The position numbers and the translations under genes are program-made. A stretch of 64,000 nucleotides of DNA from Roseiarcus sp963822215. Its GTDB lineage: Bacteria > Pseudomonadota > Alphaproteobacteria > Rhizobiales > Beijerinckiaceae. This document shows, in pieces, positions 25,383 to 34,133 of this stretch. Position 1 is the first letter of the stretch; each line of letters opens with the position of its first letter. The notes beneath the pieces are model-generated. The model searched no databases and was not told the origin of the DNA. It was given only the letters and a program-made list of their open reading frames with translations. The stretch is taken from contig CAWGGX010000001.1 in NCBI GenBank assembly GCA_963822215.1, positions 1 to 64,000 of the forward strand, given 5' to 3'.

Positions 25383-25682
25383 ATGCTGTTCATGGTCATC
25401 GAGCGATTTCGCGACTGCGACATGGTCCCGATCTATCGACGCCTTCGCGATCGCGGCCGTGCGCTGCCCGAAGGACTCGACTATGTCGACAGCTGGGTCG
25501 AGGCGAACTTCTCCCGCTGCTTTCAGCTCATGCGCTGCGACGACTTGCGGCTGATCCAGCAATGGATGCTCGAGTGGCGAGGCTCGGGAGCGACATTCGA
25601 GATCGTGCCGGTCGTGGCGAGCCGAGAGACCCAGGCGGTTGTTGCGCCCCATCTCGATCCGGCGCCCTCGGAGACCGTTTGA
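25383..25682 (+). CDS. DUF3303 family small protein
   Basis: 99 residues beginning MLFMVIERFRDCDMVPIYRRLRDRGRALPEGLDYVDSW, characteristic of the DUF3303 ferredoxin-fold family of unknown function. FEANFSRCFQLM-like (VEANFSRCFQLM) and WRGSGATFEIVPV complete the domain. It follows the GFA gene by 47 nt on the same strand and may share its transcript. Confidence 0.82.
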   Translation: MLFMVIERFRDCDMVPIYRRLRDRGRALPEGLDYVDSWVEANFSRCFQLMRCDDLRLIQQWMLEWRGSGATFEIVPVVASRETQAVVAPHLDPAPSETV

Positions 25683-25784
25683 GCGCCTCTGACGCCGGCC
25701 GGGCGGCTCACGTTGATATCGTCACAAATGCGGTGCATGCAGGGCTCGCCGCGCCAAAGCGCGACGATTATGCGAGGAAACCCC

Positions 25785-26309
25785 ATGTCTCTTTCGCTCT
25801 ATCAAACGAGCGTGCCCACCTTCGAGCGCTCGTTAGCGGCATTCCTTGGCGTTCTCGACAAGGCCGAAGCGCACGCCAAGGCGCGCAGGTTCGACCCGAC
25901 GAACTATCTCGGCCTGCGGCTCGCCCCGGATATGTTCCCGCTTGTCCGACAGGTCCAGACTTTCTGCGACCACGCCAAGAACGCGCCGTCGCGTCTCGCG
26001 GGGGTCGCGCCGCCGGTCTTCGAGGACAAGGAGGCGACTTTCGCGGAGTTGCGCGATCGTGTCGGCCGGACGCTTGACTATCTCAAGACGCTCGATCCGA
26101 AAGCGATCGACGCCGGCGTAGACCGTGAAATCGTATTACCGATCGGCCCGAACAAGATGAAAACGCAGGGCGGAGATTATCTCGTGCACTTCGTTCTGCC
26201 GAACTTTTACTTTCACCTGACCACCGCATACGACATCCTGCGCGGCGCGGGGGTCGAAGTCGGCAAGCGCGACTTCCTCGGCGCCGTGCCGGGCGTCGAG
26301 CCAGCGTGA
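25785..26309 (+). CDS. DUF1993 family protein
   Basis: 174 residues of the DUF1993 family (DinB-like four-helix bundle): MSLSLYQTSVPTFERSLAAFLGVLDKAEAHA, LAPDMFPLVRQVQTFCDHAKNA, and the C-terminal NFYFHLTTAYDILRGAGVEVGKRDFLG. DinB-like bundles often bind a metal through histidines, but no function is assigned. GAGGAAA precedes the ATG at 25785. The RidA gene starts 26 nt later, so a small operon is likely. Confidence 0.87.
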   Translation: MSLSLYQTSVPTFERSLAAFLGVLDKAEAHAKARRFDPTNYLGLRLAPDMFPLVRQVQTFCDHAKNAPSRLAGVAPPVFEDKEATFAELRDRVGRTLDYLKTLDPKAIDAGVDREIVLPIGPNKMKTQGGDYLVHFVLPNFYFHLTTAYDILRGAGVEVGKRDFLGAVPGVEPA

Positions 26310-26334
26310 CCGTCCGCACAAGGAACTGACGTCA

Positions 26335-26688
26335 ATGACCATTACGCGATTGCACGCCGGCCCGCGCATGTCGCAGGCCGTCATCCACGGCGAGACCGTC
26401 TATCTCGCCGGCCAGGTCGCCGACGAGGCCAAGGGCCGAAGCGTCGCGGAACAGACGAAGGAGATCCTCGCGGCTGTCGACCGCCTGCTTCAAGAGGCCG
26501 GCTCGGACAAGACGAAGATCCTCTTGACCACCATCTATCTCGCCGATATCGCGACCTTCGCCGAGATGAACGCGGTCTGGGACGCGTGGGTCCCGGCGGG
26601 CCATGCACCCGCCCGCGCAACGGTCGAAGCCAAGCTCGCCGCGCCGGCCTATACGGTCGAGATCGCCTGCATCGCCGCCCGCGGCTAA
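26335..26688 (+). CDS. RidA/YjgF family protein
   Basis: 117 residues of the RidA family, trimers that hydrolyse reactive enamine/imine intermediates from PLP enzymes. The key Arg is in APARATVEAKLA, and the family segments VYLAGQVADEA, QTKEILAAVDRLLQEAGSDKTKI and TIYLADIATFAEMNAVWDAW are clear. It ends 28 nt before amn. It belongs to the less typical RidA subgroups, so the exact substrate is open. Confidence 0.9.
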   Translation: MTITRLHAGPRMSQAVIHGETVYLAGQVADEAKGRSVAEQTKEILAAVDRLLQEAGSDKTKILLTTIYLADIATFAEMNAVWDAWVPAGHAPARATVEAKLAAPAYTVEIACIAARG

Positions 26689-26715
26689 GCACGCCGGCGA
26701 ACGGAAGGAGGCGCC

Positions 26716-28203
26716 ATGAACATGATCCCGTCCAATGAGACCGCCAAGGGCCCGTTCGCCCGGGTGGCCACGCCCGAGGAGGCGGTCGACCGGCTGGCGC
26801 AGCTTTACGACGAGGCGGCCCAGGCGCTGCGCGCTGCGGTCGAGCGCTTCCTCAAGACCGGCGAGCCGCCGTCGGCGGCTATCCGGGGGCTATTCCGCTA
26901 CCCCGAACTGCGCCTGATCTACCAGCCGACCGGCGGGCCCGCGCCGTCCAGTCCACGCGCCTACGCGAAATTCAGTGAGCCTGGCGTCTATTCCGTCACG
27001 GTGACGCAGCCTGCGGATTTTCGCGCCTACCTGCTCGAGCAGCTTCAGCCCCTCGTCACGGAATACGGCGCGCATATCGAGGTCGGGGTCGGAGATCAGG
27101 AGATCCCCTACCCTTACGTGATCGAAAGCGGCGACGAGTTGACCCGCGAGGGCGCCGACGCGGCGGAGCTCGCCCGCTACTTTCCCATTCCTTCGCTCGC
27201 CACCATCGGCGACGAGACCGCGGATGGCGAGTTCGTGCACGACGACGAGCGGCCGCTCGCCCTTTTCGACGCGCCGCGGGTCGACTACTCCCTTCGCCGG
27301 ATCGTGCATTACACCGGGTCGGACTGGCGGGCGATGCAGTCCTGGGTGCTGCTGACCAACTATCACCGCTATGTCGACCAGTTCGTCCAATGGGGGCTGA
27401 AGCAGCTCCATTCGGACCCAGCGGTCGAAAAGGTGGTGCTCCCGGGCAATGTGGCGATCGACCGGTCCCTCACGCCCGAGGAGGCGGAGCTCAAGGCCAT
27501 GGGCGTCGCCTGGCACCGCTTCCAGATGCCGGCCTATCATCTCGTGCGCACCGACGGGCGCGGCGTGAGCCTCGTCAACATCGGCGTCGGACCGGCGAAC
27601 GCCAAGAACATCACCGATCATATCGCGGTGCTGAGGCCCCATTGCTGGCTGATGGTCGGCCACTGCGCGGGCTTGAGGCAGTCCCAACTCATCGGCGATT
27701 ACGTTCTGGCGCACGCCTATCTGCGCCGCGACAACATCCTCGACGACGCGGTGCCGCTGATGATGCCGATCCCGGCGATCGCCGAGGTGCAGGTCGCCTT
27801 GCAGCAGGCGGTGGCCAAGGTGACGGGCGAGAAAGGCGAGGCCTTGAAACGGCGGCTGCGCACCGGCACCGTCGTCACCAACGACGACCGCAATTGGGAG
27901 CTGCGCTGGTCGAAGGAGCGCCGGCTGATCAACATCTCGCGCGCGATCGCGGTCGACATGGAATCGGCGACCGTCGCGACGCAGGGTTTCCGCATGCGCG
28001 TGCCCTACGGCACGCTGCTCTGCGTGTCGGACAAGCCGCTGCACGGCGAGATCAAGCTGCCCGGCGCGGCCAACGCCTTCTACGAGCGGGCGATCGGCGA
28101 ACACCTGCAGATCGGCATCGCGGCGATCGGACTCCTGCAGAGCATCGACGCGTCGCTGCACTCGCGCAAGCTCAGGAGCTTCGACGAGCCGCCGTTTCGG
28201 TGA
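26716..28203 (+). CDS. amn: AMP nucleosidase
   Basis: 495 residues, the usual length. It hydrolyses AMP to adenine and ribose 5-phosphate. The N-terminal AMP nucleosidase domain (about 25-190) includes RGLFRYPELRLIYQP and the IEVGVGDQEIPYPYVIE segment. The C-terminal nucleoside-phosphorylase-like domain carries VNIGVGPANAKNITDHIAVLRPHCWLMVGHCAGLR, DDAVPLMMPIPAIAEVQVAL, and IAVDMESATVATQGFRMRVPYGTLLCVSDKPLHGEIK. AAGGAGG precedes the ATG at 26716. Last gene of the local plus-strand run; a REP-like palindrome follows its stop at once. Confidence 0.96.
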   Translation: MNMIPSNETAKGPFARVATPEEAVDRLAQLYDEAAQALRAAVERFLKTGEPPSAAIRGLFRYPELRLIYQPTGGPAPSSPRAYAKFSEPGVYSVTVTQPADFRAYLLEQLQPLVTEYGAHIEVGVGDQEIPYPYVIESGDELTREGADAAELARYFPIPSLATIGDETADGEFVHDDERPLALFDAPRVDYSLRRIVHYTGSDWRAMQSWVLLTNYHRYVDQFVQWGLKQLHSDPAVEKVVLPGNVAIDRSLTPEEAELKAMGVAWHRFQMPAYHLVRTDGRGVSLVNIGVGPANAKNITDHIAVLRPHCWLMVGHCAGLRQSQLIGDYVLAHAYLRRDNILDDAVPLMMPIPAIAEVQVALQQAVAKVTGEKGEALKRRLRTGTVVTNDDRNWELRWSKERRLINISRAIAVDMESATVATQGFRMRVPYGTLLCVSDKPLHGEIKLPGAANAFYERAIGEHLQIGIAAIGLLQSIDASLHSRKLRSFDEPPFR

Positions 28204-28207
28204 GGGA

Positions 28208-28261
28208 CTCCCCTTCTCCCCGCAAGCGGGGAGAAGGTGGCCCGAAGGGCCGGATGAGGGG
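28208..28261. repeat. REP-like palindrome, copy 1
   Basis: A stem CTTCTCCCCG-CAAG-CGGGGAGAAG followed by GGTGG..., a GCCCGAAGGGC mini-hairpin and GGATGAGGGG. The same module recurs near 34861/36195, 50853 and 54014, always outside or at the 3' edge of genes. Here it lies just after the amn stop, where it may act as a transcript end. Confidence 0.85.
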
Positions 28262-28351
28262 CTGCGACCATTCCGACAATTGACGTGCGCCTGCTGAGTT
28301 CTATTTTGATCCGATGAAATACGGGGCCCCGACCTGAAAGGAGGGGCGTCG

Positions 28352-28752
28352 ATGAATTGCTTTGCAAGGCGGCTTGCGGCCGCGACTTGTCTGGTGGCCT
28401 TCGCGAGCGGCGCGGCGAACGCCCAGAATACCAAGACCTACATCAGGACCGCAGCGGCTGGGCGGGTTGTCATGCTGGGTCACTACGCCAGCGTCAATCC
28501 CGACTGTACGTCACGAGGAAAGACCGTGGTCAGGGTCGTGAGCGCGCCAGCACACGGATCGCTCAACTTCGAGACCGGTCCTGGATTCACTCGTTCTCGA
28601 GGGAGCCGCAATGCAACGCACGAACGGTCGAGGGGGTGACGGCCCTTTATCGCTCCGAGCGCGGATACGTGGGCGCCGACGCCGTCGGTTTTGACATCAT
28701 CTATCCGAGCGGCAGGGAGAAATTCAAGACCTACAACATCGTTATAAAGTGA
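28352..28752 (+). pseudogene. Secreted Cys-containing protein, frameshifted (paralogue of the next gene)
   Basis: A strong AAGGAGGGG precedes the ATG at 28352. The product starts with a Sec signal peptide (MNCFARRLAAATCLVAFASGAANAQ). The frame ends early at 28639, but the second half continues in another frame (SFSREPQCNARTVEG...VGADAVGFDIIYPSGREKF, stop at 28752). Adding one base near 28586-28591 gives a 133-residue protein that aligns along its length with the lipoprotein encoded next door, including the DCTS...TVVRV, PQCN and DIIYPSG positions. A GANTC site (GATTC, 28584-28588) lies at the break, so a sequencing error is possible. No known family recognised; probably envelope. Confidence 0.72.
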
Positions 28753-28765
28753 AGGAGCCTGGAAA

Positions 28766-29182
28766 GTGGCGCAGACCAATCACGTCGTCATCGCGATGAT
28801 CGTGGCGGCAGCGGCGGCGATGGGCCTGGCGGGATGTCAATCGACCGGCGCTCCGACGTACAGCCCGGTCGCGGTGTCGGGAGTGCCGCTGAAACTCGCG
28901 CATTTCACGTCCCTGAATGCGGATTGCTCCTCGATCGGCGACACGGTCGTCAGGGTCACGAAAAATCCGGACCACGGCGTCGTCATGGTCCAAAAGGGAT
29001 CGGGTTACTCGTATTACCCGGCCGCGAACCCGCACAGTCAGTGCAATCTTCGGCCGACCGCCGGAACGAACCTCACTTACGTCTCGAGCCCGGGTTACAC
29101 GGGGCCGGATTCCGTCGCTGTCGACGCCATCTATCCGAGCGGGGGGGAAAGTCACGCGACCTTCAATCTGACCGTGAAATAG
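28766..29182 (+). CDS. Lipoprotein with two conserved Cys, paralogue of the preceding gene
   Basis: 138 residues. A lipoprotein signal (VIAMIVAAAAAMGLAGC) anchors it. The mature domain (about 85 residues of beta-rich sequence) has DCSS...GDTVVRVTKNPDHG, YYPAANPHSQCN, SSPGYTGPDSVAVDAIYPSG and FNLTVK. The two Cys (ADCSS and SQCN) could form a disulfide. It has an Ig-like look, but no family is named with confidence. The GTG start has AAGGAG 8 nt upstream, and the Shine-Dalgarno overlaps the end of its paralogue, so the two are cotranscribed. Confidence 0.78.
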   Translation: MAQTNHVVIAMIVAAAAAMGLAGCQSTGAPTYSPVAVSGVPLKLAHFTSLNADCSSIGDTVVRVTKNPDHGVVMVQKGSGYSYYPAANPHSQCNLRPTAGTNLTYVSSPGYTGPDSVAVDAIYPSGGESHATFNLTVK

Positions 29183-29195
29183 CGGAACTCTCCGA

Positions 29196-29819
29196 CTACC
29201 CAATCACCATCACAGGCGTGCCGACGTGGACGCGGCTGTAGAGGTCGATCACATCCATGTCGCGCATACGGATGCAGCCGGAGGACACATGGCCGCCGAT
29301 CTCCGAAGGCTCGTTGGTCCCGTGAATACGGATAAGCGTGTCGTGGTCGCCCTGAAAGAGATAGAGCGCGCGGGCGCCGAGCGGGTTGTCCCACCGGCCT
29401 TCGAGCGGACCGTGCTGCTTGTAGACCTGGAACTGCGGCCAGCGCTCCATGATCGAGGCGGTCGGCATCCAGGTCGGCCATTCCTTCATCGCGCCCACGG
29501 TAGCGTGGCCTGTCCACCCCATATACTCGGCGCCGCTGGCAATTCGGTATTGAATTGCTTCACCGTGGGGTAGGACATAATACAGATAATTTGAGCTGGT
29601 ATCGACAATGATCGTGCCCGGCTGCTCGTTGGTCTGATACGTGATCTTGTTGCGATGGGTCGGAATACTGTACTCGTCCGGCTCGGCAAGCGCCATCATC
29701 TGCTTGTCGCGCGCGCTCAGCGCCGGATCAGGCAGGCCGGACTGAATGATCGGCTGGCACGCGCTCGTCAATGCGGCCACCGCCAAGGCCACCGCCAGAA
29801 AGACCGTCTTCGACTTCAT
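29196..29819 (-). CDS. L,D-transpeptidase (YkuD domain) lipoprotein
   Basis: 207 residues. A lipoprotein-type signal (FLAVALAVAALTSAC) is followed by a YkuD catalytic domain: the active-site motif IHGTNEPSEIGGHVSSGCIRMRDMDVIDLY contains the nucleophile Cys and the conserved His. Such enzymes make 3-3 peptidoglycan cross-links or attach proteins to the wall. The start at 29819 (MKSKTVF) was chosen over 29864 because it begins the signal peptide. It converges with the upstream lipoprotein gene. Confidence 0.93.
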   Translation of the reverse strand: MKSKTVFLAVALAVAALTSACQPIIQSGLPDPALSARDKQMMALAEPDEYSIPTHRNKITYQTNEQPGTIIVDTSSNYLYYVLPHGEAIQYRIASGAEYMGWTGHATVGAMKEWPTWMPTASIMERWPQFQVYKQHGPLEGRWDNPLGARALYLFQGDHDTLIRIHGTNEPSEIGGHVSSGCIRMRDMDVIDLYSRVHVGTPVMVIG

Positions 29820-30082
29820 TCCGGACCCCCGCTCGCCTCGAACGATTAACGCTTCGCTTACCATGGTCTCAACGGTTTAACGAAGGTTACCGTATGTCAC
29901 CGCCTGAATGGCCCTTAGCCAAACGCGCGCGGCTTGGCTAGTGCAAGATTATCACATTCTCGCGCATTGTCGCCACCCCGGCGCCCCGTCACCGCCTCTT
30001 GTCGGGCGCCGCACGCCCCCTTAGTACGGGAAACGCGCGAGGGGCCAATACGTTCCGCCTGCGCGATCAGAAAGGTTCGGCG

Positions 30083-30898
30083 ATGACAAAAGACTGGCCG
30101 GAGCGCCTCGTCCTGATCGGGGCGGGCAAGATGGGCGGCGCCATGGCCGCAGGTTGGCTCGAGGGCGGGCTTCAGCCCTCGTCCTTGACGATCATCGAAC
30201 CGAACCCGTCGGACGCGATCGCCGGGCTCGCGGCGCGCGGCGTCGCGCTCAACCCCAACGAGACGCCGCCGCCTGACGTGCTGGCGCTGGCGATCAAGCC
30301 GCAGTCGCTCGACGATGCGGCGCGCCGGATCGCCGCACTCGCCGGCGACCGGACGCTGGTTCTGTCGATCCTCGCCGGCAAGACCATCGCCAATCTGAAG
30401 GCGCGCCTGCCCCGGGCGCGGGCGGTGGTTCGCGCCATGCCGAACACCCCGGCGGCGATCGGGCGGGGCGTCACCGCCGCATTCGCCAGTCCCGAAGTCG
30501 CGCCGGAGCAGCGCCGCTGGACCGAGCGCCTTCTTCGGGCCGTCGGCGCCTTTCACTGGCTCGACGACGAAGCGGCAATCGACGCGGTGACGGCGATCTC
30601 GGGCGGTGGTCCGGCTTACGTGTTCGCGCTCACCGAGGCGCTCGCCGCCGCGGCCGAGACGCTCGGACTGCCGGCGGAGCTCGCGATGAGTCTCGCGCGC
30701 GGCACCGTCGAAGGCGCGGGCGAACTGATGCGGCGTGAGCCCGACACGCCGCCCTCGGTTTTGCGCCGCAACGTCACCTCCCCGGGCGGCACCACCGCCG
30801 CGGCCCTCGCCGTATTGCAAGGGAAGGACGGCCTCGATTTCCTGATGGCCCGCGCCGCCGCCGCCGCCCGCGCGCGCGCCGCGGAGATGGCGGGGTAG
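30083..30898 (+). CDS. proC: Pyrroline-5-carboxylate reductase
   Basis: 271 residues. It reduces 1-pyrroline-5-carboxylate to proline with NAD(P)H. The N-terminal Rossmann motif LVLIGAGKMGGAMAAGW, the RAMPNTPAAIGRGVTA block and the C-terminal dimer helix SGGGPAYVFALTEALAAAAETLGLP, NVTSPGGTTAAALAVL are all typical. AAAGG lies upstream of the ATG at 30083. A good terminator hairpin lies 80 nt downstream. Confidence 0.96.
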   Translation: MTKDWPERLVLIGAGKMGGAMAAGWLEGGLQPSSLTIIEPNPSDAIAGLAARGVALNPNETPPPDVLALAIKPQSLDDAARRIAALAGDRTLVLSILAGKTIANLKARLPRARAVVRAMPNTPAAIGRGVTAAFASPEVAPEQRRWTERLLRAVGAFHWLDDEAAIDAVTAISGGGPAYVFALTEALAAAAETLGLPAELAMSLARGTVEGAGELMRREPDTPPSVLRRNVTSPGGTTAAALAVLQGKDGLDFLMARAAAAARARAAEMAG

Positions 30899-30901
30899 CG
30901 C

Positions 30902-31003
30902 GAGGGCGTCTGGCGGACACCCCAGAGCCCGCGGACGGACGGGCGGTCCTGACGGACGCCCCGTAGCCCGTCGACAGACGGGCGTCCTGGCGGACGCCCT
31001 TTT
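30902..31003. repeat. Tandem hairpin repeat after proC (about 2.5 units of 38-40 bp)
   Basis: The unit is roughly GGCGGACGCCCC-x-AGCCCG-x-ACGGGCGTCCT, imperfectly repeated; each copy can fold on itself. The last unit forms the terminator listed separately. It lies immediately after the proC stop. Confidence 0.65.
30980..31003 (+). terminator. Rho-independent terminator of proC
   Basis: Perfect 8-bp stem GGGCGTCC (30980-30987) and GGACGCCC (30992-30999) with loop TGGC, followed directly by TTTT. Confidence 0.75.
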
Positions 31004-31020
31004 GGGGGGACCGCACCCGG

Positions 31021-32044
31021 CCACGCGATTTCCGTTTCCTTCCAAAGCTTTCCAAAGCCTTCCAAAAATTTCCATTGCTTTCAGAAAGTTGCAAAAATTT
31101 CCGCGGATCGTGCCTTATCAAGGGCTTACGGGCGAATGAACGGCAAAAAGCAACTCCCAAGCCGGGCTGGATCGGGGCCCGAGAGCTGGACGTCAACGCC
31201 GTCATCGCGAGGAGCCCACAGGGCGACGTGGCGATCCAGGAGACCGTAGGGCGCCCTACGCTCCTCTGGATCGCCACCCCCCGGGCTCTTCGACCCGGGG
31301 GTCGCTCGCGATGACGGTGTGTCATCTCTCAACTCCGCGTCCCGGCTTGAGAGATACGGCAAGAACTTTTGGCCCCTCCGTTCGTACGGCGCCCCTCACG
31401 CCGCTCGGCGGAATGGCGGTCGTCCGCGTGACCCACCTCCCCACGTCCATGCCGTCCTCGCTCGCTGGCCCCGCTAGGCCCGATCTCCGATGAATACCAA
31501 TATAAATCTGAATTCCGCTTTTCGCAATCATTTATCCTCCCAATGCCAGATGGCCCGATGCCGGGCGGCGAAAGCTATGGGCGCGGGAGTCGGATGCGAC
31601 GGGGAATTCGTGGCTGCCGTGGCGAGCAGTCTTGTCCCTGTTGATTGCCGCCCGAAAGGCGATGTCGCAAATCGGCGAAGCGTGGGAATTCATCGCGACC
31701 GACATATCGTCCGGAGTTGACGCAGAGCTACCGTCGCAAATCGGGGCCGTGAATGGCGCAATTGGGCACGTAAGCAGGCATTGCCTGTAGGCGCACAGAC
31801 TGCCCAAAGCACGCATTGGTCGGAGCGGAGCGGCAATGTCGGAGCTCGGGGCCACGTCGTTGCCCGCATTTCAGACAGCGTTTCAGGCTTGACGTGACCG
31901 GCAACACCTGAACCGCCCGCAGGTTGCCCGTGCCGGTAGATCAGCGCCGCCTGTTCGGCGGAGCGAATGGGTTCGGGATCCGCGCTCCGCCACGCGAAAC
32001 TGGCTGAGTCGGCGGGGTGGCTTGGGCGGCTGCTGCTCGGCTGC
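31021..32044. other. Long repeat-rich intergenic region
   Basis: About 1 kb between proC and the PQQ dehydrogenase without a convincing gene. 31025-31105 holds degenerate repeats of TTCCAAAGC/TTCCAAA. 31201-31315 is a multi-hairpin palindrome (listed). The rest to 32044 has only short frames with no domain or ribosome site. Nothing else is recognised. Confidence 0.6.
31201..31315. repeat. Nested palindromic (BIME/REP-like) element
   Basis: Outer arms GTCATCGCGAG (31201-31211) and CTCGCGATGAC (31305-31315) are perfect inverted repeats. Inside, GTGGCGATCCAG-GAG (31229-31243) pairs with CTCCTCTGGATCGCCAC (31261-31277), and the core CGTAGGGCGCCCTACG (31245-31260) is a perfect 16-bp palindrome. 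A similar element class is widespread in Rhizobiales intergenic DNA. Confidence 0.8.
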
Positions 32045-34126
32045 TCAATCCGGCCGTTGATGTCGCCTGTTGCGCCTCCACCACCATAGAACCGCCACGG
32101 CGAGCGCCAAAGCTCCGGCCATCCCGGCATGCAGCTCGAAACGGCCGCCCGGCTGGTCGAGCCAGCGCAGCCAGGTCGAGCGGCCGGACTCGCCAGGGCC
32201 TGGGAGGGCGAAGGCGACCAGCGCGTCGCCGGCCGAGGCGCCGGCTCCGCCATGGCCGCCGGCGGCGATCAGAACATATTGGCGGCCGCGCCAGAGATAA
32301 GTTGTCGGGGTGGCGATGCCGGCGGAGGGTAGGCGGCCGGTCCAGAGCTCGGCGCCAGTCTTTGCGTCGAAGGCGCGCAGATAGTCGTCGAGCGTGGCTC
32401 CGATGAAGATCAGGCCGCTTGCGGTGGCGAGCGGGCCGCCGAAGGTGGGCGTGCCGAGGCGGCGGGCGATACCCAGCGGGTTGAGTTCCTCGGTCGTGCC
32501 GAGCGGCGTCTGCCAGAGGATCTTGCGGCTCCCGAGATCCAGCGCGGTCAGCACGCCCCAGGGGGGCGGGTTGCAGGGCAATCCGAGCGGCGAAACCAGC
32601 AACTCGCGCTTCATGCCATATGAGGCGCCGCGCTGCGGCGAGACCTCCTTGTCGGGGAAACGCTGCTTCATCTGTTGGTAATCGGCGGCCGGGAAGAGCG
32701 TGATCCGGTGCACTAGATTCGTGCTGTTGACATAGACCACACCCTTGCCGCCATCGACGGCGAGGCCGCCCCAGTTCACGCCGCCGCCGGAGAAGGGCAT
32801 CTCGAGCGTGCCCTGTAGACTGGGTGGGGTGAAGCGGCCCTCGCTGCGCGCCGAGGATATCGCGCGCGCGCATGCGCCGCGATCCCACGGGGTCAATCCC
32901 CAAGCCTGCTCGGGCGTGATGCGGTCGGGGCCGAGCGGCGGCAGGTCGGCCGGGAATGGCTGGGTCAGCGACAGCGCCTCGCCCGCGACGCCGCCCTGCG
33001 GAACCGGCCGCTCCTCGATCGGCAAGACGGGCCGGCCGGTGTCGCGGTCGAGCACGAAGATGAGTCCCTGCTTCGTGCCCTGGATGACGACGTCGCGGGC
33101 CTTGCCGTCGAGGGTGATCGTCGCGAGGCTCGGCTCGGCAGGGATGTCGTAATCCCAGAGATCGTGGTGCACGAGCTGGGTGCTCCAAAGCACGGCGCCG
33201 GTCTCGGCCTTGAGGGCGACCACGGAATTGGCGCGGCGATTGTCGCCAAGGCGGAGCCCTCCGTAGTAATCCGGGCTGGGGCTAGTGGTCGGCAGGAACA
33301 GCAGGCCGCGCGCCTCGTCGATCGCGATCGGCGCCCAGACATTGGCGGCGCCGGTCGTCCGCCAGCCATCGCCCCAGCTCGCCGCATCTGGGTCGTCGGC
33401 GCGCTCTGGAACAGGGTCCCAGCGCCAGCGCGGGGCGCCGGTCCGGACATCGAAGGCGCGCACCGTGCCGCGCGGCGCGTCGACCCGCTGATTGTCGCCG
33501 ATCGAGGAGCCTAGGATGACCAAGCCGCCGATCGCGGCGGGCGGCGAGGTGAACTGGAACTCGCCCGGCCAGAGCAGCGGCGTGCCAGGATCGATGCGGA
33601 CCGCGCCATCCTGGCCGAAATCGGGGCACGGCTTGCCGTCCTTAAGGTCGAGGGCGATCAGCCGGAGATCGGCGGTCGCGGTCAGAATCCGCTCGACGCA
33701 CGGCCCGGCCATGCCGGCGGGGCCGTGCCAGACCGCCACGCCGCGGCAGGTGAACAAGTTGGCCGGGCGGTAATCGGTCTTGATCTCGGGGTCATATCGC
33801 CACAGCTCATGGCCCGTGCCGGGATCGACCGCCACCACGGCATTGAACGGCGTGCAGGCGACCAGCTTGTCGCCGACCAGGATCGGCGTGACCTCGAATG
33901 TGGAGCGCTTCAGCACGTCTGGCGCGCGGCTCTCGAGATCGCGGGTATGGTAGGTCCAGGCCGGCGCCAGCTGGTCGACATTTTCCGGCGTGATCTGATC
34001 GAGCGGCGCGAAGCCGCTGCCACCCGGATCGTAGCCATAATATTCGGCGGCGCCGGCTCGGGCGGCGGCCAGGGAGAGGAGCGCGAGCAGCAGGCCGGCG
34101 GCCCGGCACAGAGTGCAAATTCTCAT
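32045..34126 (-). CDS. PQQ-dependent dehydrogenase (glucose dehydrogenase-like), C-terminally anchored
   Basis: 693 residues. A Sec signal peptide (ICTLCRAAGLLLALLSLAAARAGAA) leads into an eight-bladed quinoprotein propeller, with YYGYDPGGSGFAPLDQIT, the N-terminal tryptophan-docking repeats (AVVAVDPGTGHELWRYDPE), TCRGVAVWHGP and LVHHDLWDYDIPAEPSL. The motif HHDLWDYD is typical of the membrane glucose/quinate dehydrogenase group. Those enzymes have four or five N-terminal membrane helices; here only a single helix at the very C-terminus (AGALALAVAVLWWWRR) is seen. It would oxidise a sugar or polyol in the periplasm and reduce quinone; the substrate is not certain. The start at 34126 is chosen because it begins the signal peptide. 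Confidence 0.88.
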   Translation of the reverse strand: MRICTLCRAAGLLLALLSLAAARAGAAEYYGYDPGGSGFAPLDQITPENVDQLAPAWTYHTRDLESRAPDVLKRSTFEVTPILVGDKLVACTPFNAVVAVDPGTGHELWRYDPEIKTDYRPANLFTCRGVAVWHGPAGMAGPCVERILTATADLRLIALDLKDGKPCPDFGQDGAVRIDPGTPLLWPGEFQFTSPPAAIGGLVILGSSIGDNQRVDAPRGTVRAFDVRTGAPRWRWDPVPERADDPDAASWGDGWRTTGAANVWAPIAIDEARGLLFLPTTSPSPDYYGGLRLGDNRRANSVVALKAETGAVLWSTQLVHHDLWDYDIPAEPSLATITLDGKARDVVIQGTKQGLIFVLDRDTGRPVLPIEERPVPQGGVAGEALSLTQPFPADLPPLGPDRITPEQAWGLTPWDRGACARAISSARSEGRFTPPSLQGTLEMPFSGGGVNWGGLAVDGGKGVVYVNSTNLVHRITLFPAADYQQMKQRFPDKEVSPQRGASYGMKRELLVSPLGLPCNPPPWGVLTALDLGSRKILWQTPLGTTEELNPLGIARRLGTPTFGGPLATASGLIFIGATLDDYLRAFDAKTGAELWTGRLPSAGIATPTTYLWRGRQYVLIAAGGHGGAGASAGDALVAFALPGPGESGRSTWLRWLDQPGGRFELHAGMAGALALAVAVLWWWRRNRRHQRPD

Positions 34127-34133
34127 GTCTGAA

